Source: Hyphomicrobiales bacterium (GTDB taxonomy: Bacteria > Pseudomonadota > Alphaproteobacteria > Rhizobiales > Xanthobacteraceae). From it: a DNA stretch of 37,933 nt. The position numbers were made by a program, and so were the translations under genes. The stretch lies in the NCBI GenBank assembly GCA_017305515.1, contig JAFKKP010000337.1, positions 1-37,933 on the forward strand, given 5' to 3'. This document shows positions 1-8,573 of the stretch, piece after piece. The notes under the pieces are model-generated. The model did no database searches, was not told the DNA's origin, and saw only the letters and a program-made list of their open reading frames with translations. Position 1 is the first letter of the stretch. Each line of letters begins with the position of its first letter.

Positions 1-1614
<1,614 letters not shown>

Positions 1615-1645
1615 ATCCACGCTGTTACAGTCGAATACGAAATGC

Positions 1646-1675
1646 AAAACCCCGGTGGAAACGCCGGGGTTTTTG
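1646..1675. terminator. Bidirectional intrinsic terminator between groEL and the cassette
   Basis: A stem of AAAACCCCGG (1646-1655) pairs with CCGGGGTTTT (1664-1673) around an 8-base loop, with T-rich flanks on both strands. It ends groEL on the plus strand and can end the convergent gene at 1684-2157 on the minus strand. Confidence 0.9.
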
Positions 1676-1683
1676 TTTACAAA

Positions 1684-2157
1684 CTAATTGCGCTGCTTCG
1701 CAGCCAGCTTCGCGAGAATATCTGCCATGGCTGCTTCAAGCATTGGCATCTCCGCAGTCATCTTCCGAGCCAGTTCAATCGCACCGTCTGGTGTCTTGAG
1801 CTTGCCTTCCTCCGTATCGATCATCAGTCCCTTGACGAGACCGAGATAAGCGGCAGCCGCCTGATAAGCCGCGAGACCGCCTTCCAAAGTCTTGCTCCAA
1901 TACAATGCATGCACGCAGGATACGTGATCGGGAAACGCAACATCCGGAAATGTTTCTCGCACCTTGGCGAGACTGGTTCTCTCCAGCTCCATGAGAACCG
2001 GCTTGTCCTTGCACGCGGCCCGCAGCCGCACCTCATCTGCTTGCAGCGACTGATCATCTACAAATCGAACATCGAAAGCGAGCGCGTCGACGCCGGCTTG
2101 CCACGCCTGCGTCGTCGGCACTTTTTCGTCGGTCAGCAGATAGATTTCCATGCTCAT
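1684..2157 (-). CDS. Unrecognised 157-aa protein, candidate immunity partner of the upstream nuclease-like protein
   Basis: I do not recognise a named family. The protein starts MSMEIYLLTDEKVPTTQAW, has no signal peptide or membrane segment, is acidic to neutral, and ends in an Ala/Lys-rich predicted helix (about residues 125-157). It seems a compact soluble cytoplasmic protein. Its ATG overlaps the stop of the upstream gene as ATGA (2154-2157), so the two are translationally coupled. A second possible ATG lies two codons in. It is followed directly by the groEL terminator, read from the other side. Small soluble proteins encoded immediately 3' of a nuclease-type toxin are usually its immunity protein; that role is inference from position and size only. 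Pair and insertion lie between two copies of the groEL tail. Confidence 0.75.
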   Translation of the reverse strand: MSMEIYLLTDEKVPTTQAWQAGVDALAFDVRFVDDQSLQADEVRLRAACKDKPVLMELERTSLAKVRETFPDVAFPDHVSCVHALYWSKTLEGGLAAYQAAAAYLGLVKGLMIDTEEGKLKTPDGAIELARKMTAEMPMLEAAMADILAKLAAKQRN

Positions 2158-2780
2158 GGCAAATGCCTTTTCTGCAAATAGATCGATTTGCGCGAAATTC
2201 CGCGAACGATATTCAATTCAAAAACAGGGGTGCTCGGCGATGCCTTCGTTTTTAATCGAAGTTCGTCCGCTCGCGCACGCGACAAAGGAGTATCGCCGGT
2301 TTTGACGTCGTAGATCGCGATGATGTCGCCTTGAATGTTACGCAATGTTACGTCCGTGCGAATACTCCCTGCCATCCCATAATACGGATCGGCGTTATCC
2401 AGACTAAAAGTCTGCTCGATGTCGCCGACACCAGGCAGACCGCGAAGACGGACAGCCGCTCCAAAAAGCCCATGAACAAATGTACCGTATGCTGACGCGC
2501 TCATAGACGGAACATACTCAAGCCCCTCCATGACACTCACCAGAATGCCGCTCAGAGCATCTGATGTTTCATCGATGCTTTGAATACCCGTATAAAATCC
2601 GGATGACGTTGCAACCGTCACCCCGCCATCGCTCGTCCAGCGCCCCCGTTCGTCTCTCGGCTGCTCGGGATTGAAACCGGCCTTCAAAGCCAGCATGAAG
2701 CGCCGAAAGGCGTCGTCCGCCCTCCAGGCAAATATCCTGTTCTCCAAATCGGCAATCCTTGCTTGCAAGCCCGTCATCAT
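2154..2780 (-). CDS. Putative PD-(D/E)XK-like nuclease/toxin with Rhizobiales GRWT linker
   Basis: The proposed start is the ATG at 2780 (208 aa), preceded by GAGAGG. A longer open frame continues upstream to 3062 but is only the antisense of the duplicated groEL tail. Layout: a helical N-terminus (residues 1-36), a linker NPEQPRDERGRWTSDGG (about 37-53), then a mixed domain ending in TDVTL-x8-IAIYDVKTGD. Asp143 and the Asp158-x-Lys160 pair have the spacing and strand pattern of a PD-(D/E)XK nuclease core, with Glu122 a possible further ligand. The NPxQPR...GRWT motif is one I associate with Rhizobiales phage-structural and polymorphic-toxin-like proteins. No secretion signal or large N-terminal delivery domain is present, so it resembles an orphan toxin module. 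The gene runs opposite to groEL and couples to the next gene through an ATGA overlap. The nuclease call is inference; the motif residues are seen directly. Confidence 0.6.
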   Translation of the reverse strand: MMTGLQARIADLENRIFAWRADDAFRRFMLALKAGFNPEQPRDERGRWTSDGGVTVATSSGFYTGIQSIDETSDALSGILVSVMEGLEYVPSMSASAYGTFVHGLFGAAVRLRGLPGVGDIEQTFSLDNADPYYGMAGSIRTDVTLRNIQGDIIAIYDVKTGDTPLSRARADELRLKTKASPSTPVFELNIVRGISRKSIYLQKRHLP

Positions 2781-2810
2781 CCTCTCGACCGCTGCTGAAT
2801 AATGAGCATC

Positions 2811-2839
2811 GGTGTATATAGGATTATATTCCTTGTCAA
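2811..2839 (-). promoter_or_regulatory. Candidate promoter of the toxin-immunity-like pair
   Basis: On the minus strand a perfect TTGACA (2834-2839) is followed 15 bases later by TATACA, or 17 bases later by TACACC. This lies about 30 bases upstream of the proposed ATG and just inside the insert edge at 2861. It indicates that the cassette carries its own promoter instead of borrowing groEL transcription. Confidence 0.4.
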
Positions 2840-2860
2840 GGTTGGCAGACGTTAAGGCTA

Positions 2861-2996
2861 TGCGGCGATCCAGAATGCGGCGTCGGTTGCGGCTCTCCTC
2901 ATCACCACCGAGGCGATGATTGCAGAGTTGCCGAAGAAGAACGCGCCTGCGGCCGACATGCCTCCGGGCGGCGGCATGGGCGGCATGGATTTCTAA
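2861..2996 (+). pseudogene. Orphan 3' fragment of groEL (last 44-45 codons)
   Basis: The frame reads [20 protein letters not shown] and onward to [11 protein letters not shown] and a stop, homologous to the end of the intact groEL at the left of the window. There is no start codon, ribosome site or upstream groEL sequence, so it cannot make a chaperonin. Substitutions at positions strongly conserved in GroEL (Pro to Ser, Gly to Asp) suggest loss of constraint or origin from another allele. Confidence 0.9.
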
Positions 2997-3027
2997 ATCC
3001 ACGCTGTTACAAGCGATTACGAAATGC

Positions 3028-3057
3028 AAAACCCCGGCGGAAACGCCGGGGTTTTTG
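3028..3057. terminator. Duplicated groEL terminator, bidirectional
   Basis: The same hairpin as after groEL (AAAACCCCGG / CCGGGGTTTT), with one loop base changed. It now sits directly after the minus-strand MHYT-GGDEF-EAL gene and can serve as that gene's terminator. Confidence 0.85.
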
Positions 3058-3058
3058 T

Positions 3059-5164
3059 TCAACGCAATTGAGCAGCGCCGACAGTGATGCGACTTCGCGA
3101 CGACGAGGGCGTGTCCACAGACGCGAGCCCGGTCGCGCGCAAATTGAATCCAGCGGCAGCGCCGGCAAGTTTATCGAGCGGCACAGGCTTCGCCATGAGA
3201 TAGCCCTGCCCTTCCTTGCAACCTTCATCGGCGAGAAATTTCAACTGGTCATCGGTCTCGATGCCTTCGGCCAGAACAGGAACACCTAAACTTTTTCCAA
3301 GCGCAAGGATTGTTCTGACAATCGCCATCGCCGACGCATCGAGCGGAATTTTTCGGACAAAGGACTGGTCGAGCTTAATCTTGTCGAACGGAAACGCATG
3401 CAACGTCGCAAGCGATGAATATCCCGTACCGAAATCATCCATTGCAATGGCAATGCCCATTGCCTTGAGCCTGCGCAGCGTATGCAGCGCACCGTTCTGA
3501 TCGTCCATCATGGTCGATTCAGTGACTTCGACTTCGAGCCGCGACGGTGACACGCCGGTCGCAATGAGGATCGAGTGAATCGTTTCAGCGAGATCGTTCT
3601 GCCTGAACTGGACCGGCGACAGATTCACGGCGACGACGCCGGGCAGGCTTCCTGCCGCCATGTCGGCACAGGCGCGGCGCAACGCCCATTCACCCATCGG
3701 AATAATCAATTCGGATTCTTCGGCGAGCGGAATGAAATCGGCTGGAGACACAAGGCCCCGCGTCGGATGACGCCAGCGCATCAAGGCTTCAGAGCCTCGA
3801 ATCGAACCGTCGGCCAGCGAGGTCTGGAGCTGGTAGTGAAGCTCAAGCTCGCCGTTCTTCACCGCGTCATGGAGATCACGCAACAGCGTGCGGCGGTCGC
3901 GCGCCGTCTCATCCATCTTGTGATCGTATTTGGTGATTGTGCCGCGCTGCGTCGTCTTGCCGCGATACATTGCGAGCTTGGCGTTACTCAACAACTGGTC
4001 CTTTTCCGGCGTATCCGTCGGGAAAATCGAATAGCCGATTGAAGCTGTCAGCTTAACGGATTTGTCGCGCACCCCAAACGGTTCGTTGAGCGTAGCCGCG
4101 ATACGTTCAGCCATCTCCCGCGCGGTGTGCGGCATATTTCCAGACATCTGCAACGCGAGAAATTCGTCGCCGCTCTGGCGCGCCAGAAACTCGCCATCGT
4201 GCATGGCCAAACGCATGCGCTCGGCGGCCTGAATGAGAACAAGATCGCCGACTGCATGGCCGAAAACGTCGTTGATGTCCTTGAAGCCGTCGATGTCGAT
4301 CGAGAACGCCGCGAGCTTATGGGCTTTCTCATGCGCGTCCGACACATCGAACGAGAGCTTCTCGTTAAAGGCGATACGGTTCGGAAGGCCCGTCATAGTG
4401 TCGTTGAACGACAATTGATGGATCCGTTCGGCAGCCTCCGTGCGTTGACGAAGGTCGATGATATAGGATGAGAATCCACTGCCGATCACCAGCAGTACTG
4501 CGCCGGTGACAAAAATCGCCAGTGTGTGACCCGGCACAAGATTCGGCGACAGGACAATGGCCGCGTCGGGGACAACGTCGTGCGACGCGACCATCGTGTA
4601 ATGCATGACACAAACGGCAAACGTCATCACAATCGCCGCGCCGTGACGGCAGTATTTCGTGACAGGACGATTGGCGCGGCTGACGGACAACGCGCCCAGA
4701 CCGAGCCCGAAAATCAAATTCGCGCCGATACCGAACCAGCTCCACGTCACAATACCGGCTACATGCCAGGCGTTCAGCCCGACATAATGCATCGCCAGAA
4801 TTCCGGCACCGACAATCAAGCCGCCGATTTCAGGCGCCAGCGTCAAACTTTTGTTGCTGCCGATCTCGAAGCCAATCGCGCATGTGATAATCGCGATCAG
4901 CAGCGAGAGCGCCGCGGGTGCCATCTCGAAACCATTGTCGAGCAGCGGCGCCTGCGAGAGAATTGAAATGAAGATGGCAGCCCACAAAGCAGCGCCGGTT
5001 CCGAGCGAGGCCATGAACACCCAGCCGTAATGCATCGGGCCGACGGTCGCGCGGGCGCGCGCAAAATGCCGCATGCCTACCCATGTGCCGAACAGGCACA
5101 CGGCAGCCGCCACCGCGATCAGCGCATGGTGAGAGATCGCAAGCCAAATCGGACTGTCGAACAT
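3059..5164 (-). CDS. Membrane cyclic-di-GMP signalling protein, MHYT-GGDEF-EAL
   Basis: 701 aa. The N-terminal half (about residues 10-235) has seven or so hydrophobic helices with MHY tripeptides at 44-46, 125-127 and 187-189 (the last as MHYT), the signature of the MHYT sensor domain thought to bind a metal and sense a gas. A GGDEF domain follows (about 250-415): DTMTGLPNR, then the active-site loop as SGDEF (331-335). The EAL domain (about 425-690) has intact SEALMRW (EAL at 459-461), NLSPVQF, EVTES, MDDFGTGYSSL, KLDQSFV and EGIET, so phosphodiesterase activity is likely. The GGDEF half could be a cyclase or a GTP-binding regulatory module, given Ser in place of the first Gly. Transcription is away from the accessory patch and ends in the duplicated groEL terminator. 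Start ATG at 5164 follows GGAGGCGGAAA on the minus strand, a good ribosome site. Confidence 0.95.
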   Translation of the reverse strand: MFDSPIWLAISHHALIAVAAAVCLFGTWVGMRHFARARATVGPMHYGWVFMASLGTGAALWAAIFISILSQAPLLDNGFEMAPAALSLLIAIITCAIGFEIGSNKSLTLAPEIGGLIVGAGILAMHYVGLNAWHVAGIVTWSWFGIGANLIFGLGLGALSVSRANRPVTKYCRHGAAIVMTFAVCVMHYTMVASHDVVPDAAIVLSPNLVPGHTLAIFVTGAVLLVIGSGFSSYIIDLRQRTEAAERIHQLSFNDTMTGLPNRIAFNEKLSFDVSDAHEKAHKLAAFSIDIDGFKDINDVFGHAVGDLVLIQAAERMRLAMHDGEFLARQSGDEFLALQMSGNMPHTAREMAERIAATLNEPFGVRDKSVKLTASIGYSIFPTDTPEKDQLLSNAKLAMYRGKTTQRGTITKYDHKMDETARDRRTLLRDLHDAVKNGELELHYQLQTSLADGSIRGSEALMRWRHPTRGLVSPADFIPLAEESELIIPMGEWALRRACADMAAGSLPGVVAVNLSPVQFRQNDLAETIHSILIATGVSPSRLEVEVTESTMMDDQNGALHTLRRLKAMGIAIAMDDFGTGYSSLATLHAFPFDKIKLDQSFVRKIPLDASAMAIVRTILALGKSLGVPVLAEGIETDDQLKFLADEGCKEGQGYLMAKPVPLDKLAGAAAGFNLRATGLASVDTPSSSRSRITVGAAQLR

Positions 5165-5333
5165 TTCCGCCTCCGGATAGTACCGGACGCGATCCGTATT
5201 AATTCGGCGTGTTAGGAGCGGAATCGGGTGTCGAATTCCCCCAATAGCCTTTCCAAATAATGACCGAATACAACGGCAGGTGGCTTTCCGGCAGTCTTGA
5301 CATTTTCTGGGGTCTATATACCTGTTTGACCCA

Positions 5334-5362
5334 TTGACTCTGTACCCTTTTTGTTCTTATAT
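5334..5362 (+). promoter_or_regulatory. Candidate promoter upstream of a structured non-coding stretch
   Basis: TTGACT (5334-5339), a 17-base spacer, then TTATAT (5357-5362). Initiation would fall near 5369, immediately before a hairpin with a GGAA tetraloop. No open reading frame of credible composition begins downstream on this strand. Confidence 0.4.
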
Positions 5363-5367
5363 GCCCC

Positions 5368-5590
5368 AGTGGTGAGGAATCACCACGCCACGCACGCGGG
5401 TCACTCCAGATTGGAGCAACGTCAGGGGATAAGATAGGCGGCGACAAACCCGCTCCGCCGCCGAAGGCGTGGAGGGCGTAACGGAGTTACAATCCATTGG
5501 TTTGGGTTGAACCGTATTACCGAGTGCGCGCTGGAAAATTGCAGCACGTCCGGGGACACTGGAGAAGCCTGCCAGCTTCCACAGTGTCAG
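5368..5590 (+). ncRNA. Possible structured non-coding RNA (string of five hairpins)
   Basis: The 420-base gap between the GGDEF-EAL gene and the next small gene has no convincing gene. It does contain successive perfect stems: GTGGTGA/TCACCAC with a GNRA-type GGAA loop (5369-5386), GGCGGCG/CGCCGCC (5437-5462), GTAAC-GGA-GTTAC (5478-5490), GGTT/AACC (5499-5513) and a longer imperfect stem ACACTG...GAAGC / GCTTC...CAGTGT (5556-5587). They follow directly after a good promoter-like pair. No named RNA family was recognised, and there is no reverse transcriptase or Cas-like gene beside it. It could instead be chance structure in GC-rich DNA or the terminator of the convergent gene at 5587. Confidence 0.35.
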
Positions 5591-5808
5591 ACGTTAGGCT
5601 TCTTTCGGTCGCGTAACTTGACCACGTTTTGATTATCAACATGGCCGCTGGACGGGGGCTTTTTCCCGCCCGGCGGCTTCTTCTTTTTGGCCCGCTTAAT
5701 GTTCGCGTGCATTTCTTTCGGATCGACGCCAGCGAAGCGTTCTAGCGCCTCGCCAAAGGGCATATCGAGCGATAGCTTGTCATCGTACTTTTTCGCCATG
5801 AATCTCAT
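5587..5808 (-). CDS. Small basic conserved hypothetical protein
   Basis: 73 aa from ATG 5808, or 70 aa from the in-frame ATG at 5799, which gives MAKKYDDKLSLDMPFGEALE and looks the more natural N-terminus; neither has a clear ribosome site. A short acidic to neutral helical part (LDMPFGEALERFAGVDPKEM) is followed by a Lys/Pro/Gly-rich basic tail (KRAKKKKPPGGKKPP). This layout resembles small Rhizobiales proteins of unknown function often found in accessory DNA. The tail suggests nucleic-acid binding, but no domain is identified. Its stop lies within the last hairpin of the neighbouring structured stretch. Confidence 0.6.
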   Translation of the reverse strand: MRFMAKKYDDKLSLDMPFGEALERFAGVDPKEMHANIKRAKKKKPPGGKKPPSSGHVDNQNVVKLRDRKKPNV

Positions 5809-5830
5809 TTTAGCACCGGCTTAGATCACG

Positions 5831-6193
5831 ATGGAAACTATTATTGGTAGCCTCGTAGTAACGGCAATCGGCGGCATATCATTTCTCGCCTACAAGCACC
5901 CCGTCGGGTACTCCAGAATACACGTCCCGCTCGTGCTGACTTTGATGGTCATTTTCATATGCGCCTGCGTTTGGGACGTAAGCAGCATCGTAACTTACGA
6001 AATAACGTCAAATTTCATGACCGAGGCGAAAGCGGATCAAGCTAGCGCCGCGATCAAGAAACTTAGGCTCATGAGCGTTTGGATATTCGTGTGTGGTGGC
6101 CTGCTTATTCTCTATCTTCAACTGCTCGTTTTTCTTCCAAACATTCTCGCAGAAAATAAGCCAGACAATAAAATTCGCCGTAAACGCAAATAG
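5831..6193 (+). CDS. Small membrane protein of unknown function
   Basis: 120 aa with three hydrophobic segments: residues about 3-20 (IIGSLVVTAIGGISFLAY), 32-52 (VPLVLTLMVIFICACVWDV) and 82-105 (VWIFVCGGLLILYLQLLVFL). A charged loop precedes the third segment and the C-terminal tail is basic (KIRRKRK). Base composition is more AT-rich than the core genes around it. It diverges from the small gene at 5587-5808 with only 22 bases between starts. A short hairpin, AGCACT/AGTGCT (6192-6210), begins at the stop codon. No family recognised; accessory or recently acquired gene is likely. Confidence 0.6.
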   Translation: METIIGSLVVTAIGGISFLAYKHPVGYSRIHVPLVLTLMVIFICACVWDVSSIVTYEITSNFMTEAKADQASAAIKKLRLMSVWIFVCGGLLILYLQLLVFLPNILAENKPDNKIRRKRK

Positions 6194-6208
6194 CACTAGG
6201 ATAAAGTG

Positions 6209-7193
6209 CTTGTGAGACAGCGCCCGACTATGGCGCGATGAGCGATGCATAAGTCAGCCGTCCATCAACGCGCGTCAGAAAGTCCGCAATACGATTTGAG
6301 TCTTTCACGTCGCGTCGATTGTAGCGCCAAACAGCCTCAGCCAAATAGCGGTCCAAGTGCTTCGCGCTCACCCAATGATGAATGCCGTAAATCTGACGCT
6401 TGATTAGTGCCCAAACGCCTTCAATCGAATTGGTATGGCCGTCAGCGCCGTCGCCGTACTGACCGCGCGAATGATTGACCGCCGTGTGATCGTACAGCGC
6501 ACCCATGTTGGCTAACACTGGGGCGGAGTCCGTCATCAAACGCGACCCCTCTTTCACGTTGCGCACAATCGCGCCGATCATTTGGCCCGTGTGCTTAATC
6601 GGGAAAACGCGCAACTCGCCCTGACGCTCAAGCAATCCAACGGCGAGAGTCTTTTTCACCTTGCGGCGGTTTTCCTTGTGACGGTTCTTATCTTTGCCGC
6701 CAAAATATCCCTCATCCGCTTCAACGAAGCCGCGCAGCGGGCGATTGAATGAACGAGTGCGGGCGGCATGACGCAAACGATGCAGCATGAACCATCCAGT
6801 TTTTTGCGTGACGTTCAAATCACGCGCGATCTGAGTGCTGGCAATGCCTTTGCGGTGCGATGTGATGAGCCAAATCGCGGCAAGCCATTTGCGAAGCGGA
6901 ATTTTGCTGTCCTCGAAAATTGTGCCGACTCGAATTGAAAACCGCTGACGGCATTTCGCGCACTTCCAAGCCTTGCCATCTGAGAACGCATAAACCTTGT
7001 CGTGTCCGCAATACGGGCAACGCTCGCCGTTCTTCCAGATGATGTTTTTGAAATAGCTGATCGCCGCGACTTCATCGGGGATCGCTTCAAAAAGATCGTA
7101 GAGGGATTTGAAATCCGCTGACTTCGACTTGCGCTTGGTCATTTGTGGCTCCGATTTGAAGCCACTCTACCCCATTAAATTGGGTGACACAAG
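6209..7193 (-). mobile_element. IS1595-type insertion sequence, ends uncertain
   Basis: A single transposase gene fills the element. Reading inward from each side, the flanks share CTTGTGnnAC (6209-6218 on plus; 7184-7193 on minus), a possible part of the terminal inverted repeats. No clear target duplication was found by eye, so boundaries are provisional. Confidence 0.5.
6228..7142 (-). CDS. IS1595-family (ISXO2-like) DDE transposase
   Basis: 304 aa. An N-terminal zinc ribbon has Cys pairs CPYC (42-45) and CAKC (61-64). A helix-turn-helix-like segment follows (about 98-125, GIASTQIARDLNVTQKTGWF), then the ISXO2-like catalytic domain: VEADEGYFGGKDK (Asp143), LMTDSAPVL (Asp205) and HTNSIEGVWALIKRQIYGIH (Asn238/Glu241). 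The C-terminal LAEAVWRYNRR is typical. Full-length with no frameshift, so likely active. A palindrome, GTGGCT/AGCCAC, lies just upstream of the start (7145-7165). No passenger gene is obvious inside the element. Confidence 0.93.
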   Translation of the reverse strand: MTKRKSKSADFKSLYDLFEAIPDEVAAISYFKNIIWKNGERCPYCGHDKVYAFSDGKAWKCAKCRQRFSIRVGTIFEDSKIPLRKWLAAIWLITSHRKGIASTQIARDLNVTQKTGWFMLHRLRHAARTRSFNRPLRGFVEADEGYFGGKDKNRHKENRRKVKKTLAVGLLERQGELRVFPIKHTGQMIGAIVRNVKEGSRLMTDSAPVLANMGALYDHTAVNHSRGQYGDGADGHTNSIEGVWALIKRQIYGIHHWVSAKHLDRYLAEAVWRYNRRDVKDSNRIADFLTRVDGRLTYASLIAP

Positions 7194-7561
7194 TATATAA
7201 ATTCCCATTTTCTCGCTTATGATTATATTCCTATCCATCCCGCCCCAAGTTTGAGGGGCGTTTCGCGATCGTCACGATGCGCGGGGCGGGATGCGGTGGC
7301 CGCGTGCGGTGTTCGACGCGCGGGCGCATTGATCGAGGCGCAACGCTCAATCGAGCGCGGCGCTTTTTTCATTCGCCCGTGCTGACGGCGCACTTCACGC
7401 GGACGGCCCAAATCGGCGGTCCTGGCGCGTTGTCCTCGCGCCAAGCTGCGGCAGGCAAAGCGGATTTCTCCAAAAATCCGCCGCGCCATAAGTCCGCGAT
7501 ATCGGCGGGTAACAAAGGGTCTCCCGCCGGGGGCTGTCCGAAGCAAGCCGTTCCAACCATT

Positions 7562-7672
7562 GCGCGCGGAACGCCGGATGTCTTCGGCGTGTTCGTGGTG
7601 ACTACGCTCGTGTGCTTTCTCAACTTTGCACGCGAGGCTGCGGATGCGTTGTGCATCCGGCGTTCCGTGCGC
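7562..7672. other. Long inverted repeat with two competing pairings in a gene-poor stretch
   Basis: Between the IS element and the gene at 7935 there are about 740 bases without a convincing gene. Overlapping open frames on both strands have no ribosome sites and skewed Arg/Ala composition. Within it, GCGCGCGGAACGCCGGATG (7562-7580) is complementary to 7654-7672 at 18 of 19 positions. The right arm can also pair locally, GGATGC (7642-7647) with GCATCC (7653-7658), excluding the long stem. It may be a structured RNA or a family of interspersed repeats. Small stems CTTTT/AAAAG and CGGCA/TGCCG occur near 7781-7815. Confidence 0.5.
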
Positions 7673-7934
7673 CCTCACTATGATGGCGCGAATGAGGAAC
7701 ACCTCAAGCGCGCAGGCGCTCGGGGAGTGCAGATGTTTCAAGCGCGCCCGCGCTTCAAATAACAGGGCTGATGACGCGTATCTTTTCGCAAAAGGTATCC
7801 GACGGCAGTTTGCCGCAGCGCGCGCCGCGATTTCGCCACGCCTGGTTCATGGTCAGGTCATCCGCATTCGGACATGATCGCGTGCCGGCGGATTCGTTCT
7901 CGCCGTAAATGAAGAGACCTCAAGGAGAACAGAC

Positions 7935-8177
7935 TTGAAAACACTCGCTCTCGGTTTCGCCGCAGCTCTCGCGCTCGGCATCGCATCGTCCGCAGCCCCC
8001 GCCTCGGCCGCGCCGGTTCAGGCGCCGATGCTCTCCGGCGCCGCTCACCTCCACACCACCAACGCCTACTACGCGCGCCGCTCGTATTATCGCCGCGGCC
8101 CGGTCTGCACCTGGCGCACCGTCGTGACCTATGGGCCCTACGGCAAGCGCGTGAAGCGGGTTCGCGTCTGCCGCTGA
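7935..8177 (+). CDS. Small secreted protein with Arg/Tyr-rich mature part
   Basis: 80 aa from a TTG start at 7935, supported by AAGGAG seven bases upstream (7922-7927). A classic Sec signal peptide (KTLALGFAAALALGIASSAAPASA) should be cleaved near residue 25-26. The mature part is about 55 residues, with Tyr/Arg clusters (YYARRSYYRRGPVC) and two Cys that could form one disulphide (near residues 58 and 79). This is a common type of small periplasmic protein in Bradyrhizobiaceae, without known function. A strong terminator follows. Confidence 0.85.
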   Translation: MKTLALGFAAALALGIASSAAPASAAPVQAPMLSGAAHLHTTNAYYARRSYYRRGPVCTWRTVVTYGPYGKRVKRVRVCR

Positions 8178-8204
8178 GGCGTTCGGGCATTGCAAGAGCG
8201 AGAA

Positions 8205-8229
8205 CCTCGGCAGCAATGCCGGGGTTTTT
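8205..8229 (+). terminator. Intrinsic terminator
   Basis: CCTCGGC (8205-8211) pairs with GCCGGGG (8218-8224) around AGCAAT, followed by five T. It ends the small secreted-protein gene. Confidence 0.85.
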
Positions 8230-8391
8230 GCATTTTTCAAATCGCACGCGGCGAATGAGATGCGTAACAACACGTAAGCCGCGCGATTAAGGTTACAGAA
8301 GAGTTTAGAGCGCGCGCATCCGCACTCAGGACATAGCTACCACTCCCCGCCTTTGCATCCGTGATCCTAATCCGCGCAACGGAGCAGGATC

Positions 8392-8514
8392 ATGGTCTAT
8401 CTTTTCGTCGCGCTGACATTTTACATTTTCGGTTTTCTCACCTGCGTGGCAGGCGTGATCGTTCTGGTGAAAGCCGCCGACGACGACGCGCTCCACAATC
8501 TGAAAAATCAGTGA
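8392..8514 (+). CDS. 40-residue single-pass membrane peptide
   Basis: ATG at 8392 has GGAG eight to eleven bases upstream (8381-8384). The product begins MVYLFVALTFYIFGFLTC, continues hydrophobic to about residue 26 (one membrane helix) and ends in a charged tail (KAADDDALHNLKNQ). The frame is free of stops, uses normal codons and sits 59 bases before the acyltransferase gene, with which it may be co-transcribed. Function unknown. Confidence 0.6.
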   Translation: MVYLFVALTFYIFGFLTCVAGVIVLVKAADDDALHNLKNQ

Positions 8515-8573
8515 CGAAAAAATCCGCGTGCATTCGCGCGGACGGCCATGCCATTTACAGGGAAGAACGCAAA

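Larger units (their letters stand above)
2861..3059 (+). repeat. Direct repeat, right copy: groEL 3' end plus terminator
   Basis: Second copy of the segment at 1479-1677. Differences include two amino-acid changes in the groEL frame (Pro to Ser in QNAAPVA; Gly to Asp in AAGMP) and three clustered changes in the spacer before the terminator. The copy ends exactly at the stop codon of the next minus-strand gene (3059-3061). Confidence 0.95.

Noticed and set aside
2861-2996. Second chaperonin gene
   Set aside because: Only the last 44-45 codons exist, without start; it is a fragment, not a groEL paralogue.
2781-3062. N-terminal extension of the toxin-like ORF (94 codons further upstream)
   Set aside because: Most of it is the antisense strand of the duplicated groEL tail and terminator; a promoter-like pair and a ribosome site support the start at 2780.
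5199-5447. 82-codon minus-strand ORF
   Set aside because: No ribosome site, no family features, and it overlaps the promoter and hairpins of the structured stretch.
7223-7762. Overlapping long ORFs on both strands (172 and 161 codons)
   Set aside because: Arg/Ala/Gly-skewed composition, no ribosome sites, both strands open equally, and a strong inverted repeat inside; better explained as non-coding GC-rich sequence.
8361-8573. Upstream extension of the acyltransferase ORF
   Set aside because: Overlaps the 40-residue gene, composition is Arg-rich, and ATG 8574 has a ribosome site.
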